From: Saprospiraceae bacterium | GTDB lineage: Bacteria; Bacteroidota; Bacteroidia; Chitinophagales; Saprospiraceae | DNA: 64,000 nt | Direction: 5' to 3' | Assembly: GCA_029262995.1 (NCBI GenBank) | Contig: JAJCYH010000015.1 | Span: forward strand, 48,859-112,858 | Part shown: in pieces, positions 18,247-25,860 of the stretch | Layout of the letters: every line of letters starts with the position of its first letter | Position numbering within the stretch: position 1 is the stretch's first letter | Notes under the pieces: generated by a model | Seen by the model: the letters and a program-made list of their open reading frames with translations, nothing else | What the model was told of the DNA's origin: nothing | Database searches by the model: none | Position numbers and translations under genes: made by a program

Positions 18247-18277
18247 AAAAAAGCCCTGCTAACTGCAAGGCTTTTTT
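18247..18277 (+). terminator. Terminator-like hairpin
   Basis: A-run, GCC, mismatch, TGC, 5-base loop, GCA, GGC, then six T. Good intrinsic terminator form. The transcript it would end is unclear; the nearest upstream gene is Fic, 280 bp away. Confidence 0.6.
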
Positions 18278-18381
18278 CTTTTTACCAATTTTAGCTTTTT
18301 TAAATGAACATGCTCCTTCATTACAAAGATTATTGCGACAAATATTAAAACAGGCAATAGCCGCTTGCTTTTCAAGGTCAA

Positions 18382-18708
18382 ATGGCGAAAGACCCGATAG
18401 TCTTGTATTTATTAGATGAAAATCACTCCCCTTTATTTGATATGAACAAGTTTGTGAAAGATAATATCGTATTGCCGCTAAAAGGATATGGACTTAAGGA
18501 TGTCTGTAAGCACAAAGGACTTGTAGATTTTCAGTGGGAAGATGAAGGGTCTGGCTCCCAGTGGTCTGTTGTTCAATTTAATCTTTTCCAGGCAGAAACA
18601 AATCGTGATAAGAAGGAAGACTTAAAGTCCTCTGTCTTTGGATATAACAGAGATGATGTGATAGCTACATACCGTCTAGAACAATGGCTGAAAGGTCTTG
18701 GGTTTTAA
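18382..18708 (+). pseudogene. C-terminal fragment of a TM0106-type RecB-like nuclease
   Basis: A 108-codon frame with the C-terminal RNase H-like part of TM0106-family RecB-like nucleases: KGYGLKDVCKHKG near 32-45, then FQAETNRDKK and YNRDDVIATYRLEQWLKGL at the end, the place of the last catalytic acidic pair. The N-terminal nuclease part of the family, several hundred residues, is absent. A TAG stop lies seven codons upstream of the ATG. It is almost surely a remnant. It ends 12 bp before the convergent AbiEii gene. A different fragment of the same family, also beside AbiEii sequence, is found at 20888-21085. Confidence 0.65.
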
Positions 18709-18720
18709 ATTATTGATGAT

Positions 18721-19617
18721 CTATTTAAGCATCTCTTCAAGTGCTTTGCACAGAGTTTGATACTTAGCGGGATTTTTTTCTCTTAATGATTTTAAATTGT
18801 GAAGCTTCCACTGCACAGCAGGAAAATCTTTAAAATTATAAATGCTCCAATTAGGCTTAGTATGTTTTATGCTAAGAAGAAATTCTTTATCCTCTTTTGT
18901 AAGGGATGAATTGATGGTTTTAATTAGATCTCCTCTGGTTTTTTTAAATTCTTCGTAAGAAAACGCTACTTTGCTCATCCCCTTAAATTGATTTTCCATG
19001 GCTTTTTGCTGATCAATTAAATTGGGTCTTAATAATTCATGCATAGGTCTGGCTGAGCTTACAAGGCAGAAAATAAATCCTTTTCGCACATCATTTTAAA
19101 TACCTTCATTCTCTAAAAGGTACTTAACATCAAACACATCCCTGGGATGTTGTCGATCAAGTGCAGCACATATTTTACCGCCGTATAATTGACCAAACGG
19201 TACAAGGGGCGTTTCTACGAAAGCTTCAAACTCATTCTTTGCGGTCTTACATAGCTCCCTAATTTCTTTGTCTGCATATATGCCTCTAATTATGGTATTG
19301 ACCTCTAATTTGATATCAGAATCGCCCTGAATTATGATCAATTTTCTTCGATCAACCTGATGGTCTACTTTTGAGCCCTTAATAGCTTTTTCAATTTTGG
19401 TTTTTAATCCTGCCAAAGCCGCATCAATACTTTTTAATGAAGTCTCTCTATCTTCTAATGGTATATAGGTAAGATCCATATCAACAGATAATCTGGGAAG
19501 CTCCCTTATAAAAAGATTTATGGCCGTTCCCCCATGGAGTGCAAAACTGCGTTCTTTAGAAACAATAGGCAAAACCTTAATTAAAAGGGAGACTTTATTC
19601 TTATAGTTCTCAAACAT
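18721..19617 (-). pseudogene. abiEii: AbiEii-type nucleotidyltransferase toxin gene with in-frame stop
   Basis: The gene starts at ATG 19617, overlapping the end of abiEi by 8 bp. The first 173 codons carry the nucleotidyltransferase signature LHGGTAINLF and RLSVDMDLTY (GG-T/S-A ... D-x-D). Codon 174 is TAA (19098-19096). The same frame then continues NDVRKGFIF...SSARPMHELL... for about 124 codons to 18721, giving 298 codons in all, a normal AbiEii length. The post-stop half keeps family features such as SYEEFKKTRGDLI. In this type IV system the toxin transfers nucleotides to tRNA and is neutralised by AbiEi. Most likely a recent nonsense mutation has removed the toxin. Re-initiation at GTG 19089 could yield the C-terminal half. 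Confidence 0.8.
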
Positions 19618-20380
19618 ATTGATCCAATGCTTTAGGGATACTGATTTTAAACTCGGAATTATAAACACCGTTTTTTACAATAGCCCTGTCCCCTCTTCCC
19701 AAGTCTATCGAATTGAGTTCCAGTTTTTTCCAGATTGGTAATTCTGCCTTTTTTGCCATGTAAAGAAAAAGTCTTTTTACCCGTACCGAATTACACCGTT
19801 CAAGCAGATCCTGCATGATATCAGGCCTTAGCGTTTGCATGGATTCTATTAATTGGTAGCATTCAAGAAGTTCGAAGTTTTTAGGTGCCAGATATAAACA
19901 CTCCAATATACCCCTTTCTGGGCTTGAGGCGTTTATAGTAAATCCTTTGTATTCAATTGCTTTTATAGCCACCTCATTGGGCAATAGTGAAGTGGCTATG
20001 GTGTGAACTTTATTACCCCAGTTATAGTCCAAAAACCATTTTGGAAGTTTAGAATTAAGCTCATGAAATATATAGATATGTTCCTCGCCAAACCTTATAT
20101 AGTGAGAAATTCCCCTAGCCATAAGGGCTGCCGGTCCTCCAAGATGAGCGTTTTTACCTAGCTGAGACTGAATACTTTCAAGTCCAGAATGCCAATATAT
20201 CTGATCATTGGATTTTTTATAAGCTCCCCTTCCAATGGCTTTTATCCATCCACTTTTCAGGTATCTTTGGGTAAGTTGAGCGGAGATACCGTTTTTCTTG
20301 AGCCATGGCGATGTTCCCACATGACCATCTGGCCAATGTTCTAATAGATTCTTTAATTTTTTATCTTTTTGTATACCCAC
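19610..20380 (-). CDS. abiEi: AbiEi-family antitoxin and transcriptional repressor
   Basis: A 256-residue protein with an N-terminal winged helix (TQRYLKSGWIKAIGRGAY near 37-54) and the AbiEi C-terminal domain, as in type IV antitoxins of the AbiEi_3_N group. The family both neutralises the AbiEii toxin and represses its own operon by binding inverted repeats at the promoter. The gene is intact, unlike its partner. It overlaps abiEii by 8 bp, so the two are translationally coupled. A 12-bp palindrome lies 45 bp upstream of its start. Confidence 0.85.
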   Translation of the reverse strand: MGIQKDKKLKNLLEHWPDGHVGTSPWLKKNGISAQLTQRYLKSGWIKAIGRGAYKKSNDQIYWHSGLESIQSQLGKNAHLGGPAALMARGISHYIRFGEEHIYIFHELNSKLPKWFLDYNWGNKVHTIATSLLPNEVAIKAIEYKGFTINASSPERGILECLYLAPKNFELLECYQLIESMQTLRPDIMQDLLERCNSVRVKRLFLYMAKKAELPIWKKLELNSIDLGRGDRAIVKNGVYNSEFKISIPKALDQYV

Positions 20381-20424
20381 AGTATATTTATAGCATTATT
20401 TTTAATGAAAAGCAATACATATTA

Positions 20425-20436
20425 GTGTTTAAACAC
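20425..20436. promoter_or_regulatory. Palindrome upstream of abiEi, operator candidate
   Basis: GTGTTTAAACAC is a perfect 12-bp palindrome 45-56 bp before the abiEi start, in a very AT-rich promoter region. AbiEi proteins are known to repress by binding inverted repeats here; this site as the operator is an inference. Confidence 0.4.
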
Positions 20437-20561
20437 ATTAATAAATATACTAAAGATAAACTATTAGTATATCTATCATAAAGTATTTAAAGAATTAGAT
20501 GGATGAAAGAGGTGTCATTAGTACAAGGTGCGTAAGAAGTATGAACCCCCTCCTCAAGTAG

Positions 20562-20834
20562 GAAGATCTAATTAAATTTAAGAAGTATCTGAAAGTTCAG
20601 ATTGCCAGTATTAAAAAGACATTAAAAACTAAAGGCGATACGTTAGAGTTACCTGTTAAACTCACAATTCACGTTGCAAGGCATTCCTTTGCAACCATAA
20701 GCGGCGATAAGATACCCATCCAAAGACTTCAGGAGCTCTACAGGTATTCTAATATCACAACGACTATTAACTATATGAACCTGTTTTTGAATAAAGGATC
20801 AGATGCGGCTTTGGATCTAGTTTTGGATTATTAA
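20562..20834 (+). pseudogene. Tyrosine recombinase (integrase) C-terminal remnant
   Basis: From a TAG at 20559 the frame runs 90 codons to TAA 20834. It contains LPVKLTIHVARHSFATISG, the H-x-x-R motif of tyrosine recombinases, then IQRLQELYRYSNITTTINY with the presumed nucleophile Tyr. The usual His/Trp of the GH[S/T] position before the SNITTT stretch is Tyr here. All upstream parts, the core-binding domain and first catalytic Arg, are missing. There is no ATG suited to it. It marks past integration of a mobile element in this island. Confidence 0.7.
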
Positions 20835-20887
20835 TTGGAATTGCTGAAGCTGTCCAATTGAAATCAATCTTTCATTTATTAAGATAA

Positions 20888-21085
20888 ATAGTTTGGAATA
20901 GTTCTCTAAAATTACCACATGATACTTGGGTACATTTTGATATTGAAGATAACCCTTTAGAGACAAGCGGTGATAAACATGTTTACTTATGGGGATTTTT
21001 AAAGCCCCCCTACTCACAGGATGATTTTGAATGTATCAGGAAAGATGATATGTCCTCAGACCGTCAAGGCTGGTTAGATTCTTGA
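20888..21085 (+). pseudogene. Internal fragment of a TM0106-type RecB-like nuclease
   Basis: The frame between stops reads ...PHDTWVHFDIEDNPLETSG and KHVYLWGFLKPPY, matching the start of the RNase H-like domain in TM0106-family nucleases (FDIE-x-x-P with catalytic Asp and Glu, then LWG). It breaks off at TGA 21085. It does not overlap in family coordinates with the C-terminal fragment at 18382-18708. The two could be pieces of one gene that has been rearranged, since the order is reversed, or relics of two copies. Confidence 0.55.
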
Positions 21086-21090
21086 TAAGA

Positions 21091-21249
21091 TTGATACTTA
21101 GAAGGATTTTTCCGCCTGATGATTTTAAATTTTGAAGCTTCCACTTCACAGTTGGAAAATCCTTAAAATTATATATGTTCCAATCATGAACTAGTTCAGT
21201 AGAATTAATATAAGAAAGAAAACTTACAGAACTATCCTCAAAATATTCC
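21091..21249 (-). pseudogene. Second, degenerate AbiEii C-terminal relic
   Basis: On the minus strand this stretch reads EYFEDSSVSFLSYINS and DWNIYNFKDFPTVKWKLQN, closely matching the C-terminal end of the AbiEii gene at 18721-19089 (NWSIYNFKDFPAVQWKLHN). After LKSS the frame shifts by one base and continues RKNPSKYQ, matching EKNPAKYQ. So it is a diverged, frameshifted paralogue of the last ~60 codons. It sits just after the internal nuclease fragment, the same convergent order as at 18.4-18.7 kb. Confidence 0.7.
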
Positions 21250-21261
21250 AGCTTCTAAAAC

Positions 21262-24200
21262 TTATTTGAAATTATAATATTGAAGCGTATCATGATTGTT
21301 ACCCACCAACAATCCGTCATTATTTATTAGTGTCAAACTCTTTACATCTTTATCAATGAATAAACCACTTTTTTCAGATGACATTGATTCAAACCCTCCT
21401 TCTTGGTTTTGAAAGATTATAATGCCTACTCCCCCATCTGCTCTTCCCGTTTCTACCTCAGAAGCAAATAGATTTCCACCAGCTAAAATGTCGATCAAAT
21501 TATCATTGTTTAGGTCCTTTAAAACAATTGAATTAATTGGAGAAAATTGAGCTTCTTGCGGAAGTCCTTTTAGAGTAAAAGAACCACCATTGTTTGATAA
21601 AATTGAACTTTTAAAATCCGATATTTGAAGATGATAGGCATCTTCCAGATACTCCCCATAAACTGTTTCTAAATCAGCTTTACCGAAGTCGGTATATGTA
21701 GGGAATTTTTTTGCAATCAAAGGCATTTGCTGAGAAGAACATTGTCTTCCTCTCACTGGGCAAAGTTCATCGAGATAGTACTGACCTAAAACAATATCAC
21801 TCTTCCCGTTTTCATCAAAATCTCCAGCATAAATATGAAATGGTTTTTCTTTGGATGCTTTATACTTATAATTTAACCCCAAATTTCCTAGCACAAAATC
21901 TATATCGCCATCATTATCCATATCAGCCTTTTCTATGCAATTCCACCAGCCATTAGTTTTAGATAAATTATAGTCACTTGTCATATTGGTAAATTTTCCA
22001 TTTTGGTTAATAAAAATAGAAACAGGCATCCATTCTCCGACTAAAACTAAGTCGTCTAATTTATCATTATTTATATCAGCAAAACAGGCATCTGTGACCA
22101 TTCCCATATCCGCGGTTGACTCAGAAAATATATTTTGCCCGAGCACCAATTTCCCATTCTTATTATTCAAAATAAAACTAGATGCACTGAAAGGATAACT
22201 ATGCGGTTTAAGCCTAGTCCCGACAAAGAGATCAACAAATCCATCATTGTCAAAATCACTTGCTTTGACACACCCTCCACTTACAGCAATGTTTGGAGAA
22301 GCTTCTTCGGAGTAAACAAATTCACCTTTCCCATTATTTATATATATTCTATCGAGATAAAAAGGTGAATTATCGCTGTATTCATTACCACCCGATACAA
22401 CATACAGATCCAAGTCACCGTCATTCTCTAGGTCGAAGAAGACACTTCCTAGGTCTTCATGGCTTATGTGTTGATCAAAATAATTGCCCTGCTTAACATA
22501 GCTTTTATTATTCTGGTCATATAGATACAGAGCACCTGTTTGGCCTATAGATCCACCCACAAAAAAATCTTCAAAGCCATCTTTATTTACATCTCCTTTT
22601 GAAATGGAAGGTCCAAATTGAGACATTTTGTGCGGCAGTAAAACCTGGTATTCATAATCATCAAAGTAGTTTTCTTTGTGCAAATGAGTTGGATAAATTT
22701 TAGACTTAGTTGACTCCTCTACTAATTTTTCAAATTTATCTTTTGGGTTTTCATTAGTAGGCTTATAATGAATATTAGAATTCTGATTTATTATTAGATC
22801 ATCAATAAGTTGGATTTTCCCATCTGGCCAAGTGATTCTCACATAATCGATATTGTTGCAATCTCCTATTCCAATGTGAATTGGTCCAGTGTAAGAAGAT
22901 TGATAACCTCTTGAATAGGTAGATTCATAATATTGCTTAAGCTTACAAGTTACTATTTCAATCTTTGTTCCTGCACTAGGAATGTTCTCTTTATAAATTA
23001 ATTTTAATTGAACAAAATTGCCATTCCCATTTTCTCTTTGCTTATTTTTTAAGATTGAAGCCTTTTGATCAATGTTGTTTACGACTAGATCTAAATCACC
23101 GTCATTATCTAGGTCTGCATAGGCTGCTCCAGATGAAAACCCATCTTCATCACATCCTGCTTCTTTGGCAACATTATTAAAAGTGTAATTACCATTATTT
23201 TTGAATAATACATTTCTGTTTTTTTGTGGCATTAACCTTCGCTCAAGTTCCTTAGCAATTTCTTTATGTCTCTTTGGATCAGAACTCTTAAGAATACGTT
23301 TAAATTTTCCAGTTATATCTTTATCCATTACTGACCTATAAAAACCATTGGTAATAAAAAGATCTTTGTGCCCGTCATTACTAAAGTCAGCAGCTAAAAC
23401 AGACCAAGACCAATCTGATTTATGTATCCCAGCCATTTGCCCTATTTCAGTGAATTTTGCATTTCCTTGATTCAATTGCAGCATATTACGCATATATTGA
23501 TAGTGTAATCCAGCACTTACAGCTTTATTGAAACTCTCAGGGTTCATAGATCCCATTTGTGTTTTTTCACCGAAATTATCAAAAGAAAGCATGTCTAAAG
23601 TCACCAAGTCTATTTTAGAATCATTGTTCAAATCTGCAGCATCAGAACCCATACTTGATAATGAAATGTGTTTAAATGAACTATTAACTTCATTACTGAA
23701 AGTTCCATCGCCATTGTTCATGTATAAATAGTCTGGGGTTCCATGATCTACAGCTACAAAAATATCATCCCAACCATCTCCATTGTAATCTCCAACACTC
23801 ACACCAAGCATATAACCATAATTAAACAAACCTGCGGAAACAGTTACATCACTAAATGTTCCGTCTCCATTATTTTTGTATAATTTATCACTCCAAAGAA
23901 AGTTAGTTGGGTTCTTGAAGTTTTGGTAATGATTATACGAATCATTTAAGTAAAAATCTCCAGTTACATACCTTGGCGTATTTCCAAGAAACATATCTAA
24001 ATGTCCATCTTTATCGAAATCAAGAAAGGAAGCTTGAATAGAATAGCCCTCATCTGCTAGTCCATATTCTTTTGCACTTTCGACAAATTTATTTTGACCT
24101 TGATTAATGAATAGAGAATTAGCCCTATTTTCGGTGACTTCATCGTCATATGAATGGCAGACATATAGGTCTAGAAGACCGTCATTATTTACATCAGCAA

Positions 24201-24627
24201 AAGTAGCTCCAGTGCTCCATTTTAAATTACAAGCAACTCCTGCACTTGTTGTAATGTCCTCAAACTGTAAATTGCCTTTGTTTAGATAAAGTTTATTACC
24301 TACTAAATTCCCAGTTAAATAGATGTCAATCAAATCGTCATTGTTGATGTCTCCTAAGGCTACACCTCCACCATTAAATACATTTACATAGTATACAAAG
24401 GATGTCATCTTCTCAATATCAAGCGTGTTTTGAAATTCGACGCCGGTGTGATCCTCAGACATTATTTCAAATCCAGCTAGATCAATTGGTTTATTATGAC
24501 CTTTAGCGACATCAATTTTTATAGGATTCAGATCCTCATTACATGAAATAACAAGTAAACTGCAAATAGCAATGAGGACATAACTCTTCAGTCCTTTAGA
24601 TTTAAGAAAATAAGTAATATGAGACAT
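21262..24627 (-). CDS. FG-GAP/VCBS repeat lipoprotein with ASPIC/UnbV domain
   Basis: A lipoprotein of about 1121 residues (signal with LLVISC; ATG 24627 chosen, ATG 24645 is an alternative six codons earlier). It has many FG-GAP/VCBS repeats of the form D-x-[DN]-x-DG-x-x-D (D.NNDGLLDLYVC, DNDGDLDLVV, and so on), which form an integrin-like calcium-binding propeller. An ASPIC/UnbV domain is in the middle, near 575-640 (GYQSSYTGPIHIGIG, VRITWPDG). The CRTAC1-like architecture is common in Bacteroidota and often goes with glycan-uptake genes, but here it stands alone. It is likely surface-exposed; the ligand is unknown. Confidence 0.85.
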   Translation of the reverse strand: MSHITYFLKSKGLKSYVLIAICSLLVISCNEDLNPIKIDVAKGHNKPIDLAGFEIMSEDHTGVEFQNTLDIEKMTSFVYYVNVFNGGGVALGDINNDDLIDIYLTGNLVGNKLYLNKGNLQFEDITTSAGVACNLKWSTGATFADVNNDGLLDLYVCHSYDDEVTENRANSLFINQGQNKFVESAKEYGLADEGYSIQASFLDFDKDGHLDMFLGNTPRYVTGDFYLNDSYNHYQNFKNPTNFLWSDKLYKNNGDGTFSDVTVSAGLFNYGYMLGVSVGDYNGDGWDDIFVAVDHGTPDYLYMNNGDGTFSNEVNSSFKHISLSSMGSDAADLNNDSKIDLVTLDMLSFDNFGEKTQMGSMNPESFNKAVSAGLHYQYMRNMLQLNQGNAKFTEIGQMAGIHKSDWSWSVLAADFSNDGHKDLFITNGFYRSVMDKDITGKFKRILKSSDPKRHKEIAKELERRLMPQKNRNVLFKNNGNYTFNNVAKEAGCDEDGFSSGAAYADLDNDGDLDLVVNNIDQKASILKNKQRENGNGNFVQLKLIYKENIPSAGTKIEIVTCKLKQYYESTYSRGYQSSYTGPIHIGIGDCNNIDYVRITWPDGKIQLIDDLIINQNSNIHYKPTNENPKDKFEKLVEESTKSKIYPTHLHKENYFDDYEYQVLLPHKMSQFGPSISKGDVNKDGFEDFFVGGSIGQTGALYLYDQNNKSYVKQGNYFDQHISHEDLGSVFFDLENDGDLDLYVVSGGNEYSDNSPFYLDRIYINNGKGEFVYSEEASPNIAVSGGCVKASDFDNDGFVDLFVGTRLKPHSYPFSASSFILNNKNGKLVLGQNIFSESTADMGMVTDACFADINNDKLDDLVLVGEWMPVSIFINQNGKFTNMTSDYNLSKTNGWWNCIEKADMDNDGDIDFVLGNLGLNYKYKASKEKPFHIYAGDFDENGKSDIVLGQYYLDELCPVRGRQCSSQQMPLIAKKFPTYTDFGKADLETVYGEYLEDAYHLQISDFKSSILSNNGGSFTLKGLPQEAQFSPINSIVLKDLNNDNLIDILAGGNLFASEVETGRADGGVGIIIFQNQEGGFESMSSEKSGLFIDKDVKSLTLINNDGLLVGNNHDTLQYYNFK

Positions 24628-24838
24628 GTGACAAATGATTTCCATTCATTAATAAATTAAGTGAAAATAATAATTATTTATAGTAAGTTATCTCAATCAC
24701 TTAGTTAGGAAGTGTAAGTACTAGTAAGAATTGACTAGCACATGCATCTGGTAAACAAATTCCAAAATTGTAGTAGATCGACATGGTAAAAGCTAAATCA
24801 TATCTCTACAAATTACCTCCTCTCAGGTGACGACCCGC

Positions 24839-24958
24839 CTTCACTTCGTTTCGTCGGGCGTAGCCCGCTTCACTTCGTTTCGTCGGGCGTAGCCCGCTTC
24901 AATTTGTTTCGGATGGTCAAGGCACTCCTTCACTTCGTTTCGGATGGGCAAGGCACTC
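24839..24958. repeat. Tandem repeats of 29-31 bp
   Basis: Two identical 29-bp units lie at 24839-24867 and 24868-24896, each starting CTTCACTTCGTTTCG and ending in the hairpin CGGGC-GTA-GCCCG. Two related 31-bp units follow at 24897-24927 and 24928-24958, both ending CAAGGCACTC. There are no spacers, so this is not a CRISPR array. Confidence 0.8.
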
Positions 24959-25028
24959 TACCATTGCTTCGCTCAGGAAGACAAGTAGGACTTCCCGATT
25001 GGCTGCACTATGTTTCGCTATCGGGATA

Positions 25029-25057
25029 AACCCTGAAGTCGCAAGTACTTCAGGGTT
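25029..25057. repeat. Perfect 11-bp hairpin
   Basis: AACCCTGAAGT, 7-base loop, ACTTCAGGGTT. It lies immediately before the copied tRNA end. It has no T-run on the plus strand, so it is not a typical terminator. Confidence 0.7.
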
Positions 25058-25075
25058 AGTTGACCCACTAGGACT
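25058..25075. repeat. Direct repeat of the tRNA-Gln 3' end
   Basis: The 18 bases AGTTGACCCACTAGGACT are identical to 25179-25196, which cover the acceptor-stem and T-arm 3' end of tRNA-Gln with two flanking bases. The copies lie 121 bp apart in the same orientation. This is the form of an attachment-site duplication at a tRNA 3' end, though nothing mobile remains between them. Confidence 0.7.
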
Positions 25076-25127
25076 TCCTGATGGACATCACTTTGTTCAG
25101 CCATCAGGACAGGCTTCTCGTCCTAGT
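25067..25127. repeat. Nested inverted repeat
   Basis: Outer arms ACTAGGAC and GTCCTAGT enclose inner arms TCCTGATGG and CCATCAGGA. The left outer arm is part of the copied tRNA end. A long cruciform or RNA hairpin is possible. Confidence 0.65.
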
Positions 25128-25140
25128 AGCATTAAATGTA

Positions 25141-25175
25141 AAAACCCATTCCCGCCAGAAGGCGAAAATGGATTT
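25141..25175 (-). terminator. Terminator of tRNA-Gln
   Basis: On the minus strand: AAATCCATT, TTCGCC, loop TTCT, GGCGGG, AATGGGTTTTT. A strong stem and T-run five bases after the tRNA 3' end. Confidence 0.75.
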
Positions 25176-25180
25176 CTAAG

Positions 25181-25251
25181 TTGACCCACTAGGACTCGAA
25201 CCTAGAATGACGATACCAAAAACCGTAGTGTTACCATTACACCATGGGTCA
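25181..25251 (-). tRNA. tRNA-Gln (anticodon UUG)
   Basis: On the minus strand the sequence folds as a full cloverleaf: acceptor TGACCCA/TGGGTCA plus discriminator A, D-arm GTGT-AATGGTA-ACAC, anticodon stem ACGGT/ATCGT with loop TTTTGGT (anticodon TTG), and T-arm CTAGG-TTCGAGT-CCTAG. CCA is not encoded. It is followed by a terminator hairpin. Confidence 0.93.
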
Positions 25252-25314
25252 GTTACATATTGACTGCAAAAGTATAATAAATCTTGTCACAAGGAAATAG
25301 CTAATGCAATTTTT

Positions 25315-25860
25315 TTATGCTTCTAATTGATAGATATCTCTTAAATGCCTTCCCATACCACTAATATCCAGCCCATAACCGATGACAAAGCATGGTGGAA
25401 TCTCTTTTCCAAGGTAATCAATAGGAATAATATCGTTATTGACTTCCGGTTTGCTTAGTAATGCACATACTTTCAAAGAAGCTGGCTTTTGGCTTTTAAT
25501 CTTGTCTATAAAAGCTTCAATCGTAAGTCCAGTATCGACAATATCTTCAATGACCAATATATGTTTCCCTTTCGCTGATTCACCTAATTCAAGAATATGC
25601 TCAACCTCGCCTTTAGATTCGATGCCATCATATGATTTGATCTTAACAAAATCTACTTTGTGATCGAAATTTAGCCTTCGAATGAGGTCAGCCACAAAAA
25701 CGAAGGATCCATTCAATATGCTAACAATACAGATTTCCTCTTTTTTTATCAGAGTATAGTCATTGTTTATTTTTTCTGCTAATACCTTGACAATCTCCTT
25801 GATCTCATTTTCCGAGATATATAGCTTGAAATCTTTGTTATAGTAATTTACATTCTTCAT
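25315..25860 (-). CDS. hpt: Hypoxanthine phosphoribosyltransferase
   Basis: A 181-residue enzyme of purine salvage, turning hypoxanthine or guanine plus PRPP into IMP or GMP in the cytosol. The PRPP-binding loop ILVIEDIVDTGLTI lies near 98-111, the VSILNGSFVFVADLIRRL stretch near 45-62, and the base-binding region with VIGYGLD near the C-terminus. Length is normal. The ATG shares its A with the last base of the upstream peptidase stop codon (TAATG), so the two are coupled. Confidence 0.95.
   Translation of the reverse strand: MKNVNYYNKDFKLYISENEIKEIVKVLAEKINNDYTLIKKEEICIVSILNGSFVFVADLIRRLNFDHKVDFVKIKSYDGIESKGEVEHILELGESAKGKHILVIEDIVDTGLTIEAFIDKIKSQKPASLKVCALLSKPEVNNDIIPIDYLGKEIPPCFVIGYGLDISGMGRHLRDIYQLEA

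Larger units (their letters stand above)
17969..18381. other. 413-bp gap after the Fic gene
   Basis: Contains hairpin-repeat copy 2 (18191-18225) and a terminator-like hairpin (18247-18277). The remainder has no convincing coding frame; a 64-codon frame beginning at 18225 crosses the terminator and is judged spurious. Confidence 0.5.
24628..25180. other. Repeat- and hairpin-rich intergenic region
   Basis: This ~550-bp gap is packed with tandem and inverted repeats (listed separately) and is visibly richer in G and C than the flanking genes. Its open frames, such as one of 61 codons starting at 24999, read through the hairpins and are judged non-coding. An additional hairpin, TCCCGAT with ATCGGGA, lies at 24993-25026. 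Confidence 0.6.

Noticed and set aside
18225..18419. 64-codon frame near the RecB-like fragment
   Set aside because: It runs through a terminator hairpin and overlaps the nuclease fragment in another frame.
16949..19098. Reassigned TAA codon in the island genes
   Set aside because: Neighbouring genes all use TAA as a normal stop, and the AbiEii relic and nuclease fragments show ordinary decay; nonsense mutation or sequencing error is simpler.
24839..24958. CRISPR-like array
   Set aside because: Units are directly adjacent with no spacers, only four copies are seen and no cas genes are near.
24999..25184. 61-codon frame before tRNA-Gln
   Set aside because: It is made of palindromic repeats and overlaps the copied tRNA end and terminator.
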